Shown: in pieces, positions 1-11,440 of the stretch
Layout: the number at the start of each line of letters is the position of its first letter
How positions within the stretch are numbered: position 1 is the first letter of the stretch
Origin: Mangifera indica
Lineage: Eukaryota > Streptophyta > Magnoliopsida > Sapindales > Anacardiaceae
DNA: 64,000 nt
NCBI RefSeq assembly: GCF_011075055.1
Contig: NC_058146.1
Span: forward strand, 7,626,001-7,690,000
Direction of reading: 5' to 3'
Position numbers and translations under genes: made by a program
The notes under the pieces: generated by a model
Told to the model about the DNA's origin: nothing
Database searches by the model: none
What the model saw: the letters and a program-made list of their open reading frames with translations, nothing else

Positions 1-1707
1 TTATTTTCCCTTCTATCATGGCCAACAAAGTACACCATTTCTCTTTATATATATAATTTTTAAAGAAAATATGAAAGTTGGATTTGGGTGATCCTAATGC
101 CGATTCTGTAATTTGACTCTACTTTTATTTGCCTTTAGTTTACTTTTTTTTTTATATATATATATATAATTGGATGATTTTATAATTATTAAATAGGTAT
201 AAATGTATAAAGTACTTGTATAGTTGTCTCTACATGATTTCACTTTGATCATGCATACAAAGAAGAGAATCTAGCTAGCCAAAGTTCATGTCATTTTCTT
301 TCACATGTAAAATTATTAGACACTAAAATAGTAATTAATAAGAGTAATATTATATGTACACACATTTTTTATACATAATTTGAATATACAGATAATATGT
401 CATTATATGATTAAATGTTATTTTATCTTTAATAAAAAATTATCTAATTACATAATAAATATCATCGATGTACAAAAAATATATATGTATAGTTTTATTG
501 AATTAAAAATACCACATTTTTAAACATAAAATTATGAACTTTATTAATAGAAAATGGTAACACTGAACAATATATTATCGTTACTTAATATTTTAAAAAA
601 TTTGTGGATTGATCAATAGAGATTTGCATTTTAAAGCCTTTACATTAATAAAGGTTTTTGTATTTTCAAATAAAAGGGTATGTGTTTGTGATATGGAAAT
701 TATATTTTTATTTTTAGGTGATCTTTTAACGAAGTGCTTAATTAATTTATAGTTGAAATGGGATATGGAAGTCAACTTGTTCCTTTTTCTTGTTTCACTT
801 ATTCCAAAAGAGCACATAATTTTTTACCACATTTGTGAGGTTAAATTGCAGTTGCTTTATATTTGAGTACAAAGAGAAAAAAGTAATCAATGTTGCAGTT
901 CCGAATAGTGGTAAGATTTTTCTCAGCAGTCAGCTGCAGATTTAGATTTTCTTAGGAAATTATTCAAAATGGTAAAATTTTATGATATTTTTTGGCTTCT
1001 CTCTCCCTCTTTCTCCATTTTTCACTCTGCAAATTCAGACTGCTTTATTCGTGCATGCTTGACTCGTTTTGCAATTATACTAGTTCATAATTCTTCCTTT
1101 CTTTCCCATCCCAAGACAAGTCCCTTTCTTTTTCCCCTCTCCCATTTTCTCTTTTATTTTCTCTCTGCCGAATAATCAAACACCCAGTTTTACCCTCGAA
1201 ATCAGTGGTCTTTTAGGGGGTAATATGGGTATTTCTGCATATAAGACGGTAAATTTATTTTACAATACATAAGGGGTCAAAATTGATGCAGTCTTTTTCT
1301 CTCTATTTCCACAATTTTAGTTTTGTAATTAATTGAAGTACTCTTTGATGGACCCGCTTGATTTCCCTCCTGCCAAACATGCCCTTCAATTTCACATTTT
1401 AATATTGTTTCTCTTGTTAAGCTCTAAGAATAAGCCAAACCCGTCTGCATTCATTCATGCAAAACTCTTTCTTTGCCAATACAGTCTTATTCACAGAGGC
1501 TGTGGGTTGGGAAGGGGACCATATGCTTTCAATACTTAATGCAACTGCACCTCTTTAATTATCCACTGATGTTGATCCCCAACTTGCCTATTTACCTTTG
1601 CTGGAGAATAATCTCCATGAAAATTTGCAGACATAGACGTTTACAATTTTTTTTTAAATAAAAAAATCAGTATCATATTTTTAAGCTTACTAAAATTAAT
1701 TATATAT
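1..1707. other. AT-rich spacer, no gene recognised
   Basis: The stretch is low-complexity AT-rich DNA. Short open frames on both strands have no recognisable domain, no consistent codon bias and no homologous look, so I treat it as intergenic. It contains one copy of an AT-rich dispersed repeat, listed separately. Confidence 0.6.
345..520. repeat. AT-rich dispersed MITE-like repeat, copy 1
   Basis: The core reads like gattaaatgttattttatc followed by a stretch resembling taaaaaattatctaattaca. The same core recurs near 16370-16480, 18650-18760, 59870-60030 and 61380-61660. The ends are roughly inverted (a tail reading tatagttttattgaa here, ttcaataaaactatgtg near 61516), which suggests a non-autonomous DNA element. 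Boundaries are approximate. Confidence 0.4.
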
Positions 1708-1716
1708 TTTTATATA

Positions 1717-2177
1717 GGCCAAAGGACTTATTCTCACCCATAGTTTATTCTTCTCCCAAATTCTCACCCTTTATCTTTCAAGAACCCTTATACCCACCCA
1801 TAGTCAGTTAAAGTTTATTCTTCTTTGCGAAGAAATAACATTGGAAGAAGGATATGTTAGAAAGGAAGAGACGTTGTCTGGAGATCAACGAAGAAGTCTC
1901 TTCGTCACCGAAAAAATTGAATTTGAAAAATTGAAAACCTTAAAAGAAAAATGTTATTTTTAAAAACTTATATTTGGAGAAATTGTTAGTTTTTTTATGG
2001 TTTATGAGGGAAAAAAAATAAAATTTAAATTTATTTTTAATATTACATATAAAATGACGATTTGTCTTTAAAACTAACAAATTTAACCACCCATAGGTGG
2101 GTAAAAAAGATTTTTAAAGTTAAAGAATAAAAACTAAAAAAAAAGGCAGACTTTGGGTGGGAATAAGTCCTACGGCC
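1717..2177. mobile_element. Mutator-type MITE (461 bp) with 9-bp target duplication
   Basis: The left end reads ggccaaaggacttattctca. The right end, read on the other strand, is ggccgtaggacttattccca. These form imperfect terminal inverted repeats that begin with GGCC. The flanks carry an exact 9-bp duplication, ttttatata (1708-1716 and 2178-2186), the length typical of Mutator-like elements. No transposase frame is present inside. It shares its terminal motif with the element at 5816-6633. Confidence 0.75.
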
Positions 2178-2186
2178 TTTTATATA

Positions 2187-4066
2187 TTGTAAATTCTTAT
2201 TGGCAAACCATGAAAGATTTATTAAACTTAATTATTTGTGTGCATAATTTGTGACCACACTGATTATATGTTATTTGATTGATACGTGACATAAGACATT
2301 TATGTACTACACCTATTACAATTTATACTTTTTATAATTTTGGTACAAATAGATAGCTGGATCATAATATGGTTTTATAAATGTCAACAATCAAGAAAAT
2401 TTGGTTTATTTTAAAAACGACCCTTATTCTTTATTTTCAAATAATTTGAATATTGTTTTATTTATTAAAGTTTATATTCAAATTTCGAGTTCTCTATTTT
2501 ACTCTATTGTTTTGATATATTTGTAGAGGAATTGTTCCTTTATAGATTGTGAGGTGGACGAAAATTTGAGGTTAAAGGGATTTTAACCTCATTTAGCTTA
2601 AAGGAGTTTGACTTATTATTCAAAAGAATCTTGATCATCTTCACCTAATATGAAGGCTTATCGAGAATAAATGGGATGCTCAAATCTATTTGTATAACAT
2701 TGTCAATCGAATTCAATTTTATAGTCTCATTTTTTTCGTTTGTATGCTGAAAAATTAAATTTCATTGTTTAATTTGGCTTATAATGTATTTGGATAAATG
2801 GTTATACTTAAATATGTGAAAATTTATTTATTCCCTTTTTAGCCCTTTTTTTTCATTGCATGAGTTCATGACCATGTAATTAACTTTACATAGGTGATTG
2901 TGTTAACAAAGTGTAATCATAACCAACTTGTATAATTTATATTGGTATTATAACGGGTTGTAAATTTTCTATATTTAGTAGATCTACTCCCTTATTTATT
3001 TTAGCATATTTGTTTCTATTTTTTTATTAATCTTGTCATTTTTCAAAACGAATATGTTTCATGAAGGTGGATCAACTACTAGATCACCTATGTAGGTATT
3101 CCTACATACTTGGTTGTCGAAGTGCTTGAAGATTTGTTGTCAAATAGCCTCTTTCTCTCTAAACTTTTCACTTAACTAATCTCATTAGAAAACACCTCTT
3201 GCTACTGGAAATGATAAAGTCAACCTTCCTCTCTCTCTCTCTCTTTCAAAAATTCGGATAAGAATCATACCTCTAACATATGGGATATTAATCCTAAATA
3301 TACAAATTTGTGTCTGATTTAAAGGTAATTTTCATAACAGCAAGCACGAGTGTGCATTATCTTGGTGTACGGTAATGCATCTCATTTAAAACTTGCCCAA
3401 ATGCCTCTTATCTTATTTGCTAATGTTAAAACTATGCATGGGCATACATGATCTAATGTATGGTCATACATAAACTAAAATTAAATATTTTTATTTAATT
3501 TCAATCCAATTCTAAGCCTCAATCAACCAAGGCCAAAACTATATGGAAACTATTTTACCTTTGAACATACCTGTTAGTACTACAATTAATATAACTTGAA
3601 GTCTTTGATCTATGCTAGCAATTTCTACTTTATGGTCGTTCTCTGCCAACCTCCAAGTTGTTCATTAGTTAAGTCCTCTCCTTCCCATTTCTCTTCTCTT
3701 AACTTCTCTTTTTCCCGTTTCTCTTCTCTTAACTTCCAAGTCATTTCTAGTCACTCTTTGAGACCGTCAAGTTGTCCATCAAATACATATTCTTCTACAT
3801 GTGCCTCTTCTCACTAAGCCCACTTAATAGCTATTACTCGAGCCTTTTGTGGATCAATCTCCATTCACACACATTTTAATATGTATCATGTACCTTTAAC
3901 TATCATCATGTAATGATAAAAATTAGTCTAATCTACCTTCATATTATAAATAATGAATCTTTAAATTTATTAATAAATTAATTATATGTACACACACACA
4001 CACATACAATCCCTGCCCTTCTCCTCGCATAAGATATCAATCTTAGTCGTCAGCTCGTCCCCATTA
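2187..4066. other. spacer, no gene recognised
   Basis: Nothing coding is supported here. A short CT microsatellite lies at about 3228-3246 and a CA run near 3990-4003. The small plus-strand open frame at 3596-3817 is Ser-rich from a pyrimidine-rich repeat and has no recognisable domain. Confidence 0.5.
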
Positions 4067-4566
4067 TAGGGATGAAAATGATTCCACATCTCCTCCCTAC
4101 GAAGGAAAACCCCTTCTTTATCCCCTCCTTGTCCCCGTGGGAAAAAATTCCTTTCTCATATCCGTAAAAAAAAAATTTCTCTTTATACCCTCTAAACACA
4201 ATATAAATATATTAAATAACAAAATTAAGAAAAATTAAAATCAATCCATTATTTTAAAAGTCACAAATATAATATATTAATAGTTTTAATATGCACAACA
4301 AAAACTTAAATAAATTTGAAAAACATAAATAATCTAAAATTATAAAAATATGTTAATATTTTAAGTAAATATATTAATATAAAAACGGAGACGGGACAGG
4401 GCGAGAAGGGAACACATGCATCCCTATCCCTAATTGTGAGGATTTTTTTTATTGTCGTTTCCGTCCCTATCCCAGTCCTCTTTCCTGTTTCTATCAAAGA
4501 ATTTCTTCTCTATTAAGGTCAAGAAAAATCAGAACCCTTAAAATCGAAACGAAATTGCCATCTCTA
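4067..4566. mobile_element. possible TIR element with GGGAT/GGGAC-rich ends
   Basis: The left end reads tagggatgaaaatg and the right end, on the other strand, tagagatggcaatttcg. The interior has G/C-rich segments with repeated gggat and gggac words next to each end and an AT-rich middle. This resembles a common plant non-autonomous repeat, but I see no clean target duplication, so boundaries and class are tentative. Confidence 0.35.
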
Positions 4567-4803
4567 TGCTAGAGATACCTTAATTCCCCTCTACAAGTAA
4601 TTATTTCTTCGAGTACAAATGTGGACGCATGATTTATTAATTAATTGTATGTAAATCCCACTCAAATTCACTCAAATTAATTAATTAATAAGGGCAACTG
4701 CTATTAGATGTACATATTAATTCCCAACTGATTCATAAGTACTGTTATAGTATTAGTAGTACTTTAACCACAAAAAATCATTCTGTGAGGTTAATTTTTT
4801 GAA

Positions 4804-5414
4804 GGGAAATTATATTAGATGGCCAAATTACCCATCTATTAAGTAAAAATGCCCAATTTCTCTATTTATAAGCAAAAATACCCAATTTTCCTATTTCTAA
4901 GTAAAAATGCCCTAAACTTTTTTTAAAATACCAAAAATTCATCGTTTCCGCCTCCAATTTCAACACAAATCAAATTTACATAGGCTATAACATAAAACTC
5001 CTCAAGAAATTCAACAAAAACAACCAAGAATCAAAACATTTTAAGCATTATTCAAAATCAAAACTCTAAAATTTCAAATCATAAAATCTCACTCAAATCT
5101 CAATAATATGAACAATAACTTGATTCAAATAAGAGTAGAAAAAATATACTAACCTTCTTTGTCATTTTCGGTTATCGAAAAACACGAAAATCATCGAAAA
5201 TCTCTTCGCCCGTGGGATGACCATGGAAGAAAAAATTCTTTGAATTTGTACAGTGGAACCGTGGAAGAATACCGTAGAAAATAAGAAAATTTTCTTTGTT
5301 TATATAGAGGGGCAGTTTGATCATTTCACAAAATAGGACATTTTTGCTTAAACCTTATTTTTTGGGTAATTTTCTCAGACCCCCTTAATTTTGGCCATTT
5401 AATATAATTTTCCT
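4804..5414. mobile_element. Mutator-type MITE (about 611 bp)
   Basis: The left end reads gggaaattatattagatggc and the right end, on the other strand, aggaaaattatattaaatgg, giving clear terminal inverted repeats. The flanks share ttttttgaa (4795-4803 and 5415-5423), a 9-bp duplication. Behind the TIR both ends carry repeats of a short word meaning roughly 'aaatgcccaattt'. No transposase is seen. Confidence 0.7.
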
Positions 5415-5815
5415 TTTTTTGAAAATTCTTAAATTTTCTGCCGTTCCCTTCAGGGCTTTGAAGAGATACCCTAATTACTTCGCCAATGTTAATTATTGTT
5501 TCTTCTTTTTGTTGGATTGCAAGCAAATGTTGACATCCTTAATCAATTAATTGCATGTAAATCTCACTCAAAATTAATGAGCTAAATATGTGATAGACTA
5601 TGAATCCCTTTGATGTATTAATCCTTTAATTTATTAAGCAAGAACCTTCAGGATTTTATAAGAAGTCTTAAATGGGTTTCATTGAAAACTTGTATCAGAA
5701 TTTAATATACAACAAATAATATGTAAAATTATTATTATTCTCTAATGCGGACATTTTGAAGATCTGAATATGCGGACATTGGGTGAGAGTACTTAGCAAA
5801 CTGTAATCTTAAGAA

Positions 5816-6633
5816 GGCCAAAAGACTTATTCCCACCTAAGGCATAGTGAAATCCCCAACTGCTACCCTCCAACTTTCAAAAACCCAAATAACCCCTCAT
5901 AAGCAAATTTATATTAAAAATCTCAGTTAAGGTTATAGGTAAAACCGTTATTTATTAAAAAAATTTAAAGTTTTATCATATTTTTCTCCCCAGGTTTAGA
6001 AATTTTACAATTTCCCTCAACCCAAAGTTTGAAAACTGACAAATACCCTTTAAGATTTGTTTTTATTCTCTCCGACACTGATTTGCTGTCTTCGGCCATC
6101 AACCGTCCTCCCTCTCACCTTTTCGCTCCCTCTAGTCACTCTCTCTTCCCTCTCTGACCATTTTCGATCGAGATGAAGATGAATAGTCTTTGTCTAAGAC
6201 GAAGACACGTCATCTTTTTCTCTCAAATGCATCTTTGTCTCTCAGATAAAAACCATTCATCTTCATTTGAGACAAATACTCGACCAAAAACGACCAAAGG
6301 GGGAAAGGAGAGTGACCAAAGGGAGAGATAAGTCGAGAGAGAGAACAAATAATGACTAGAGATGGTGAATCAACATCGGAGAGAAGTAGAATAAACCCTA
6401 GAGAGTAATTGTTAGTTTTCAAACTTTGGGTTTGAGAAAATTATAAGTTTTTAAACCTGAAAAGGAAAAATGTGATAAAATTTTAAATTTTTAAGTAAAT
6501 AATAATTTTACCCGTAACTCTAACTGAGATTTTTAACAAAAAGTTACTTATATATGGTATTTAGGTTTTTTAAAGTTCAAGAGTGGGGGTTTGGAATTTC
6601 ACTATAGCTTGGGTAGAAATAAGTCGTTCAACC
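5816..6633. mobile_element. Mutator-type element (about 818 bp) with gene-like interior
   Basis: The left end reads ggccaaaagacttattccca. The right end, on the other strand, is ggttgaacgacttatttcta, and homology between the ends continues inward (tagtgaaatcccc against tagtgaaattcca). The flanks tcttaagaa and tcttcaaaa match at 7 of 9 positions, consistent with an old 9-bp duplication. The interior (about 6060-6410) is richer in GC and in GAAGAC-like words, and it has a frame on the minus strand without a recognisable domain. It may be captured host DNA. The same type of interior occurs near 63.6-63.95 kb. Confidence 0.6.
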
Positions 6634-9264
6634 TCTTCAAAAATAGCTAGAGATAGATATGACAAATGGGTCAGACCGCACACAAAAAAATGGTCTAACT
6701 TGGTATTATAGTAGGTCGTGTCAAGTCGTGGGCTTTTAAGGCCTAGGCATCAAGCCCACGGGTTAGCCCAGCCCGATCAATTACTATTTATATAATTATT
6801 AAAAAAATAATTAAATAACAATTATAATATAAAAAATTATCTTTGTATTAAAATTAATATGTCAACCCATTTAAGGTCTAACACTATATATAGGGTTGAT
6901 GCCTCTAAGACTAGACATTCACCTTTAATTTACACATTAAAAATTTTTTCAGTAACTGAGGATTTTAATATAAACGAATTAATATATATGTATATATATG
7001 TTAATTCGAGGGCAAAGCCCAAAAAAAGGGAAAAGGAAAATAAATCAAGAAAGAACTAAGGTTCTTCTAAAATCACATTCAAAAATCTCTTGAAGCTTAA
7101 GAAGAACATTAATAATCATAAAAAGGCATTTACGAAAGCAAAACTTTTTTTTTCAATTCAATATGTTACATAGTTTGCTTCTTAAGTGGAATGACGAATG
7201 TTTTTTATTCTAATTCAATGAAAACATGTTTTACATACTAGTGCTAAGACTGATATTATGACCTAGGATACAATTTTTACTAAGAATGATACTTACCGCA
7301 TCCTTGCAATTAATTAGACTCTATCTTAAAACTAGGTTTGAGTCCATGATAAATAGCCCACAACTTTATGGTAAGGGGCATGCAAAGTTCTAGCAACACT
7401 TTAAAACCATCTATAAACTTATCTCTATTGTTACTAATTAGTCCACCAGTAGAAGCATAATTTGTAACCACATTAACACAACATTTACATTAAATATATA
7501 CCAACAAGCTAGAGGAAACGTCCATGTGTCAGTATGGGACAACACACGATTACCATGTATATTTCTTAAATAAAGGTTCCAAGCTTCTGCTAAACCAATC
7601 ACCTACCTACAAATCTAAAAGGACCCATCATTTGGCCTTAAGAAATTCGGGTTATGAACACGATCCTGATATATATAATTAATTAATTTAATCTTTAATC
7701 TTTAATTAATTTGGACTTACGAATAATATATATATGAAAACAAGAGTCACAATCGAATGAAACCCTAATTCTCCCCACAAGTGGTAAGAAAATGGTTGTT
7801 TGGTTTAGCTTAATATGAAACAGTTTCATATATATTCTTCTAATCTCTCTATCGACTCATCTCCATCATCACTTTCTTCATCTCTCTCTCATTCTATGTA
7901 GCCGAGACCTAATTTGTCTGTAATGACATTACAAGAGAGAGAGAGAGAGAAATAAATGTCACTATCTCGTTGTTCCTTCAATATCAACCTGTCTTTCCCA
8001 TTAGGTGGCTTGAAAGCAACAAGGCCACAATGAAACTCATGTCTTCAGCCTCCCACTTTGCTCTCACTACGCCATCCTTTCCTCTCCTGCAACCTGTGGA
8101 CCAAATGGATAGATATGCAGAGTCTTTATACATACATACATATAAATGGGATTTTAACCTTTTTACAATAACAAGGTAAATAAGATTCCTTCTCCAATGC
8201 AATGTCTACCTAATTTCTAAATATTTGGATCATGTTTACTGGAGTCAATATTATCAATAGTAAATGGAAATCTAAATTTTCAGAAGTTGCGGATATTTGT
8301 ACTTGAGATTTTCATGTTCATATATTCATGATTGCCATCAAGATTTTCAGTTTGACAATTTTGGTTACTGTTGACAAATGGTTTTTATCGTGGCATTGAA
8401 GTTTTTATCAATTCATCAACAACTTTTTTTTATTGATTTTTCTTATACAAAGGATAAAAACAAGAATTGAATCACAACCACACGTGTTCATGAATGTAAA
8501 CGCGTGTTTTAAGATTTGAAGCAGCTCAAGAATTAATTCTTAAAATAGACAGAGATTTTTAAGTAGTAGTGGGAATATTGAAACTCATATAAACTCCAAG
8601 AAGTAATTGTCAAGGGTTGTCCCTTACTGGTACAAAATAGTTAGCAACAAAGAGACAATCAATTGAACTAAACTGTTATAAGGATCATATCAAAAGATTT
8701 ATCAAAGAACTCTCTTGGCCCTTTCATCACATGTGACACTTCACATTCAGAAGCTAATTGAGTTAATGTTTTGTGGAAGAAAGATAGATACTGATGGATA
8801 CCATTGATAGATATACACAGATATTTTAGCTCGAGCAGAAGAGAACAGAAAGGAAGGATGTGGATACTAAAAATATTAATAAAAAAAATTTAAGGTGAAT
8901 TGTGAAAAATGAAGTGTAGATGAGAAGGAGAGAGCCCACCATTAATAATATATAGAGAACATTTAACAATATGCATGAAGATGATAGATGAATTGGTTTG
9001 AATCTTTCTTTCTACATGTTAAAAGCACACTTAACTGTCAATATAAGGATAGGTCTTTCAACTCCATAAAGGCTTTTGGTGGGTTTGATCATTGTTGTCT
9101 GGATCGAACTGAAACTTTGGACCATATTTAGGCATCTTTTAGACGTTTGCATTAACAATGTGGGGCATCTGAGAATCAGTGGCCCACGTACCGGGTCAAC
9201 TTAAGCCCCTAATTTTGAAAGAAATTTTGATTTAGTATATATAGAATATTAATATAACCCTCAA
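6634..9264. other. spacer, no gene recognised
   Basis: A short segment at 6660-6780 with gggcttttaaggcc and agcccagcccgatc words looks like the end of a common plant repeat. A GA microsatellite lies at about 7935-7951. Overlapping open frames exist on both strands at 7970-8202, but neither shows a domain. I see nothing else supported. Confidence 0.5.
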
Positions 9265-9753
9265 GGGTGTTTGGTTAAAAAGAATAAAAAATTGTATTAG
9301 TAATCTATTTTTTATCACTTAAAGTACTTTATTTGACTTACAAATAATAAAGAATTATGGTAATCTTCTATCATCAGTGGTGATACGACAGATAATGTAA
9401 AAGATAATAAAATTAACAACTCTAACTTAATTATTAAAATATTACTAAAGTAATATTGAATTTGTTATAATTTTATTTTTATTTATTAATTTTTTAGGAC
9501 AAAAATATATTCATTTTCAATTAATATAACAAGCAATATGAATAATGTTTTAAAATAATTATACTAAGGACATTTAAGTAAAATCATATTTTGATATTTT
9601 TTTTATTACATCCAATCAAACATAATAATTATTTATACCTATAAATATTTAACAAATATAGTAATAATTTATACTCAATAATCTTTGAAGTAATTTACCT
9701 TTTCAATAATCTATCATTTTTAATAATAAAATATTTCCCAAATCAAATGTCTC
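9265..9753. mobile_element. hAT-like MITE, copy 1
   Basis: The left end reads gggtgtttggttaaaaag and the right end, on the other strand, ggagacatttgatttggga. The interior is AT-rich with the words aataataaagaatta and gacaaaaatat. The same layout recurs near 17040-17521 and twice at 42600-43267. The gggtgtttggtt terminus is common in plant hAT-type miniature elements, but no clear 8-bp duplication is visible, so the class is inferred. Confidence 0.5.
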
Positions 9754-11165
9754 CTTATAATTTTGTGTTAACCTCTCTAATGTTCTATTATTTCTCCATT
9801 GATCTCTTATATTTTACTTTTATTCAATGATGATCTTTTTCAGTTTTATTTCTAAGTCTTTCAATACTTAAAATTATGTTATATCCTTGATCATTTTTTT
9901 GTTTTTTTCTTTTTTAATCTACTAATTATCTTATAACTATAATGGGTTATCAAGAGCCGTTTAAAGACTATTCTTAATAAACAAAAATGTCTTCTCCAGT
10001 ATAAGATAGTTATAAACTGAGGGCGCATAGAGCATGTATCTTTGAATTCTTATTCTTATGTTTAGTATAACTTATGATAATGTAAATATATTCAATTTTC
10101 TCTTTTATTTATGTAATTAAGGGATATTTTTAGTACAAAATATGCGTGAATTATTTTAGAAGATACAGATTAGGATATTAAGCTAATTAATTAAGATATA
10201 TGGGGAAGAAGCTGATCATTAAGCGATCAGAAGTAGTTGAATGAATAAATAACATGCATATATATATGCTATAAGAAAGATATATAGATTGAAATGCTTT
10301 ATTTGTTGAGTTGGAGTTGGAGATTAAAGGGGTCCAGTGTTGGCATCTGAATTTGGTAGTTGTATGTTAACGACGTTCACATGAATAATGTTCCCCACTT
10401 AATTCAATCTCTGAAAATTGGTCCACATCTTTTATTTCTGATGTTGACTTGAGAGAGACACTTCACATCTCTTCAATATACCAATTTATATTCATCCATC
10501 TCTATCTCTCTTTATTATAAAAAATTTGATTAGAATTAAGCTAGCTAGAGTGAACCCATTTCGTGTTGAGTGAACAACTTAGCATAGGCTTTTATAAACC
10601 ATCCCTTTTTTGTATTTACTTCATGTTGACTTCGGCATGTTAATATCTCTATAATACTATAGACTTTTTCATATATTACATATTAAAGGACATCTAAAAT
10701 AACTTCTTGATATAATATTGTGTAATACTACATATAAACTCACTTGTATGTCAAATATCTAACAACTTATTTTTATAATTAATTTGTCAAACAACCGATA
10801 GTAGGAGGGAAAATTTCTGGAAATTTATGTTCATTCCTCAAATTGAAACATTCAGTACATGGTGAGCTTCGCAATCCATGCTGTTTGTAACCTAAATTTC
10901 TCAAGAAAATAGAGAACTTACAACTCCAGTCATCGCATTTTCTCTTCTGTAGAAAACAATCTGAAGAGTAAAGACGAAGAATTGCGATGTATAATCCTAT
11001 GGAAGGGCCAAATGCTTCTTTATTCAGTGTTGTTGATTAACAATAAACACCTTCCTTAACGGACATCTACTACTAATTAACACATAAAATGTATCATTCA
11101 TCTGACATTATACTCTCTAACGATATAATGTCAATATAATATCTTTTTAATATCATAAAATCTTT
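9754..11165. other. spacer, no gene recognised
   Basis: AT-rich sequence with scattered stops in all frames. No domain, RNA gene or repeat boundary could be supported. Confidence 0.5.
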
Positions 11166-11180
11166 TATGCATACATACAT

Positions 11181-11228
<48 letters not shown>
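11166..11228. repeat. compound microsatellite (CATA)n-(AT)n-(AG)n
   Basis: A run of catacata words passes into about 24 bases of AT and then about 16 bases of AG. It sits at the promoter-distal end of the presumed LTR at 11229-11430. The open frame across it encodes only low-complexity Ile/Tyr repeats. Confidence 0.9.
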
Positions 11229-11430
11229 GGTCGTGTATATAATAAAATAAACTAAAAGAGGATTAAAATTAGAGTATTGAAAATGCAATGGACTTGAAGA
11301 AAATTTCTCAAATTTTTTAAATCTACACCGAGGAATTTGAAACTATATCAAATGAGAGGGGTGCAAGCATATTTGTAGAATTTCTCGCCCACCGTCTCAA
11401 CATCTTTCTTGATCCACCAATATTATAACA
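11229..11430 (-). repeat. probable 3' LTR of a minus-strand copia element
   Basis: On the minus strand the polypurine run aagggggag (about 11431-11440) is immediately followed by tgttataatattggtgg, the usual polypurine-tract and LTR-start arrangement. The segment 11233-11290 is similar to 15522-15572 on the other side of the pol remnants, as expected of LTR partners. The far end of the LTR is obscured by the microsatellite. Confidence 0.55.
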
Positions 11431-11440
11431 CTCCCCCTTG

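Noticed and set aside
7970..8202. Overlapping open frames on both strands with a plausible amino-acid mix
   Set aside because: No domain, no splice or start context, and both strands being open points to chance.
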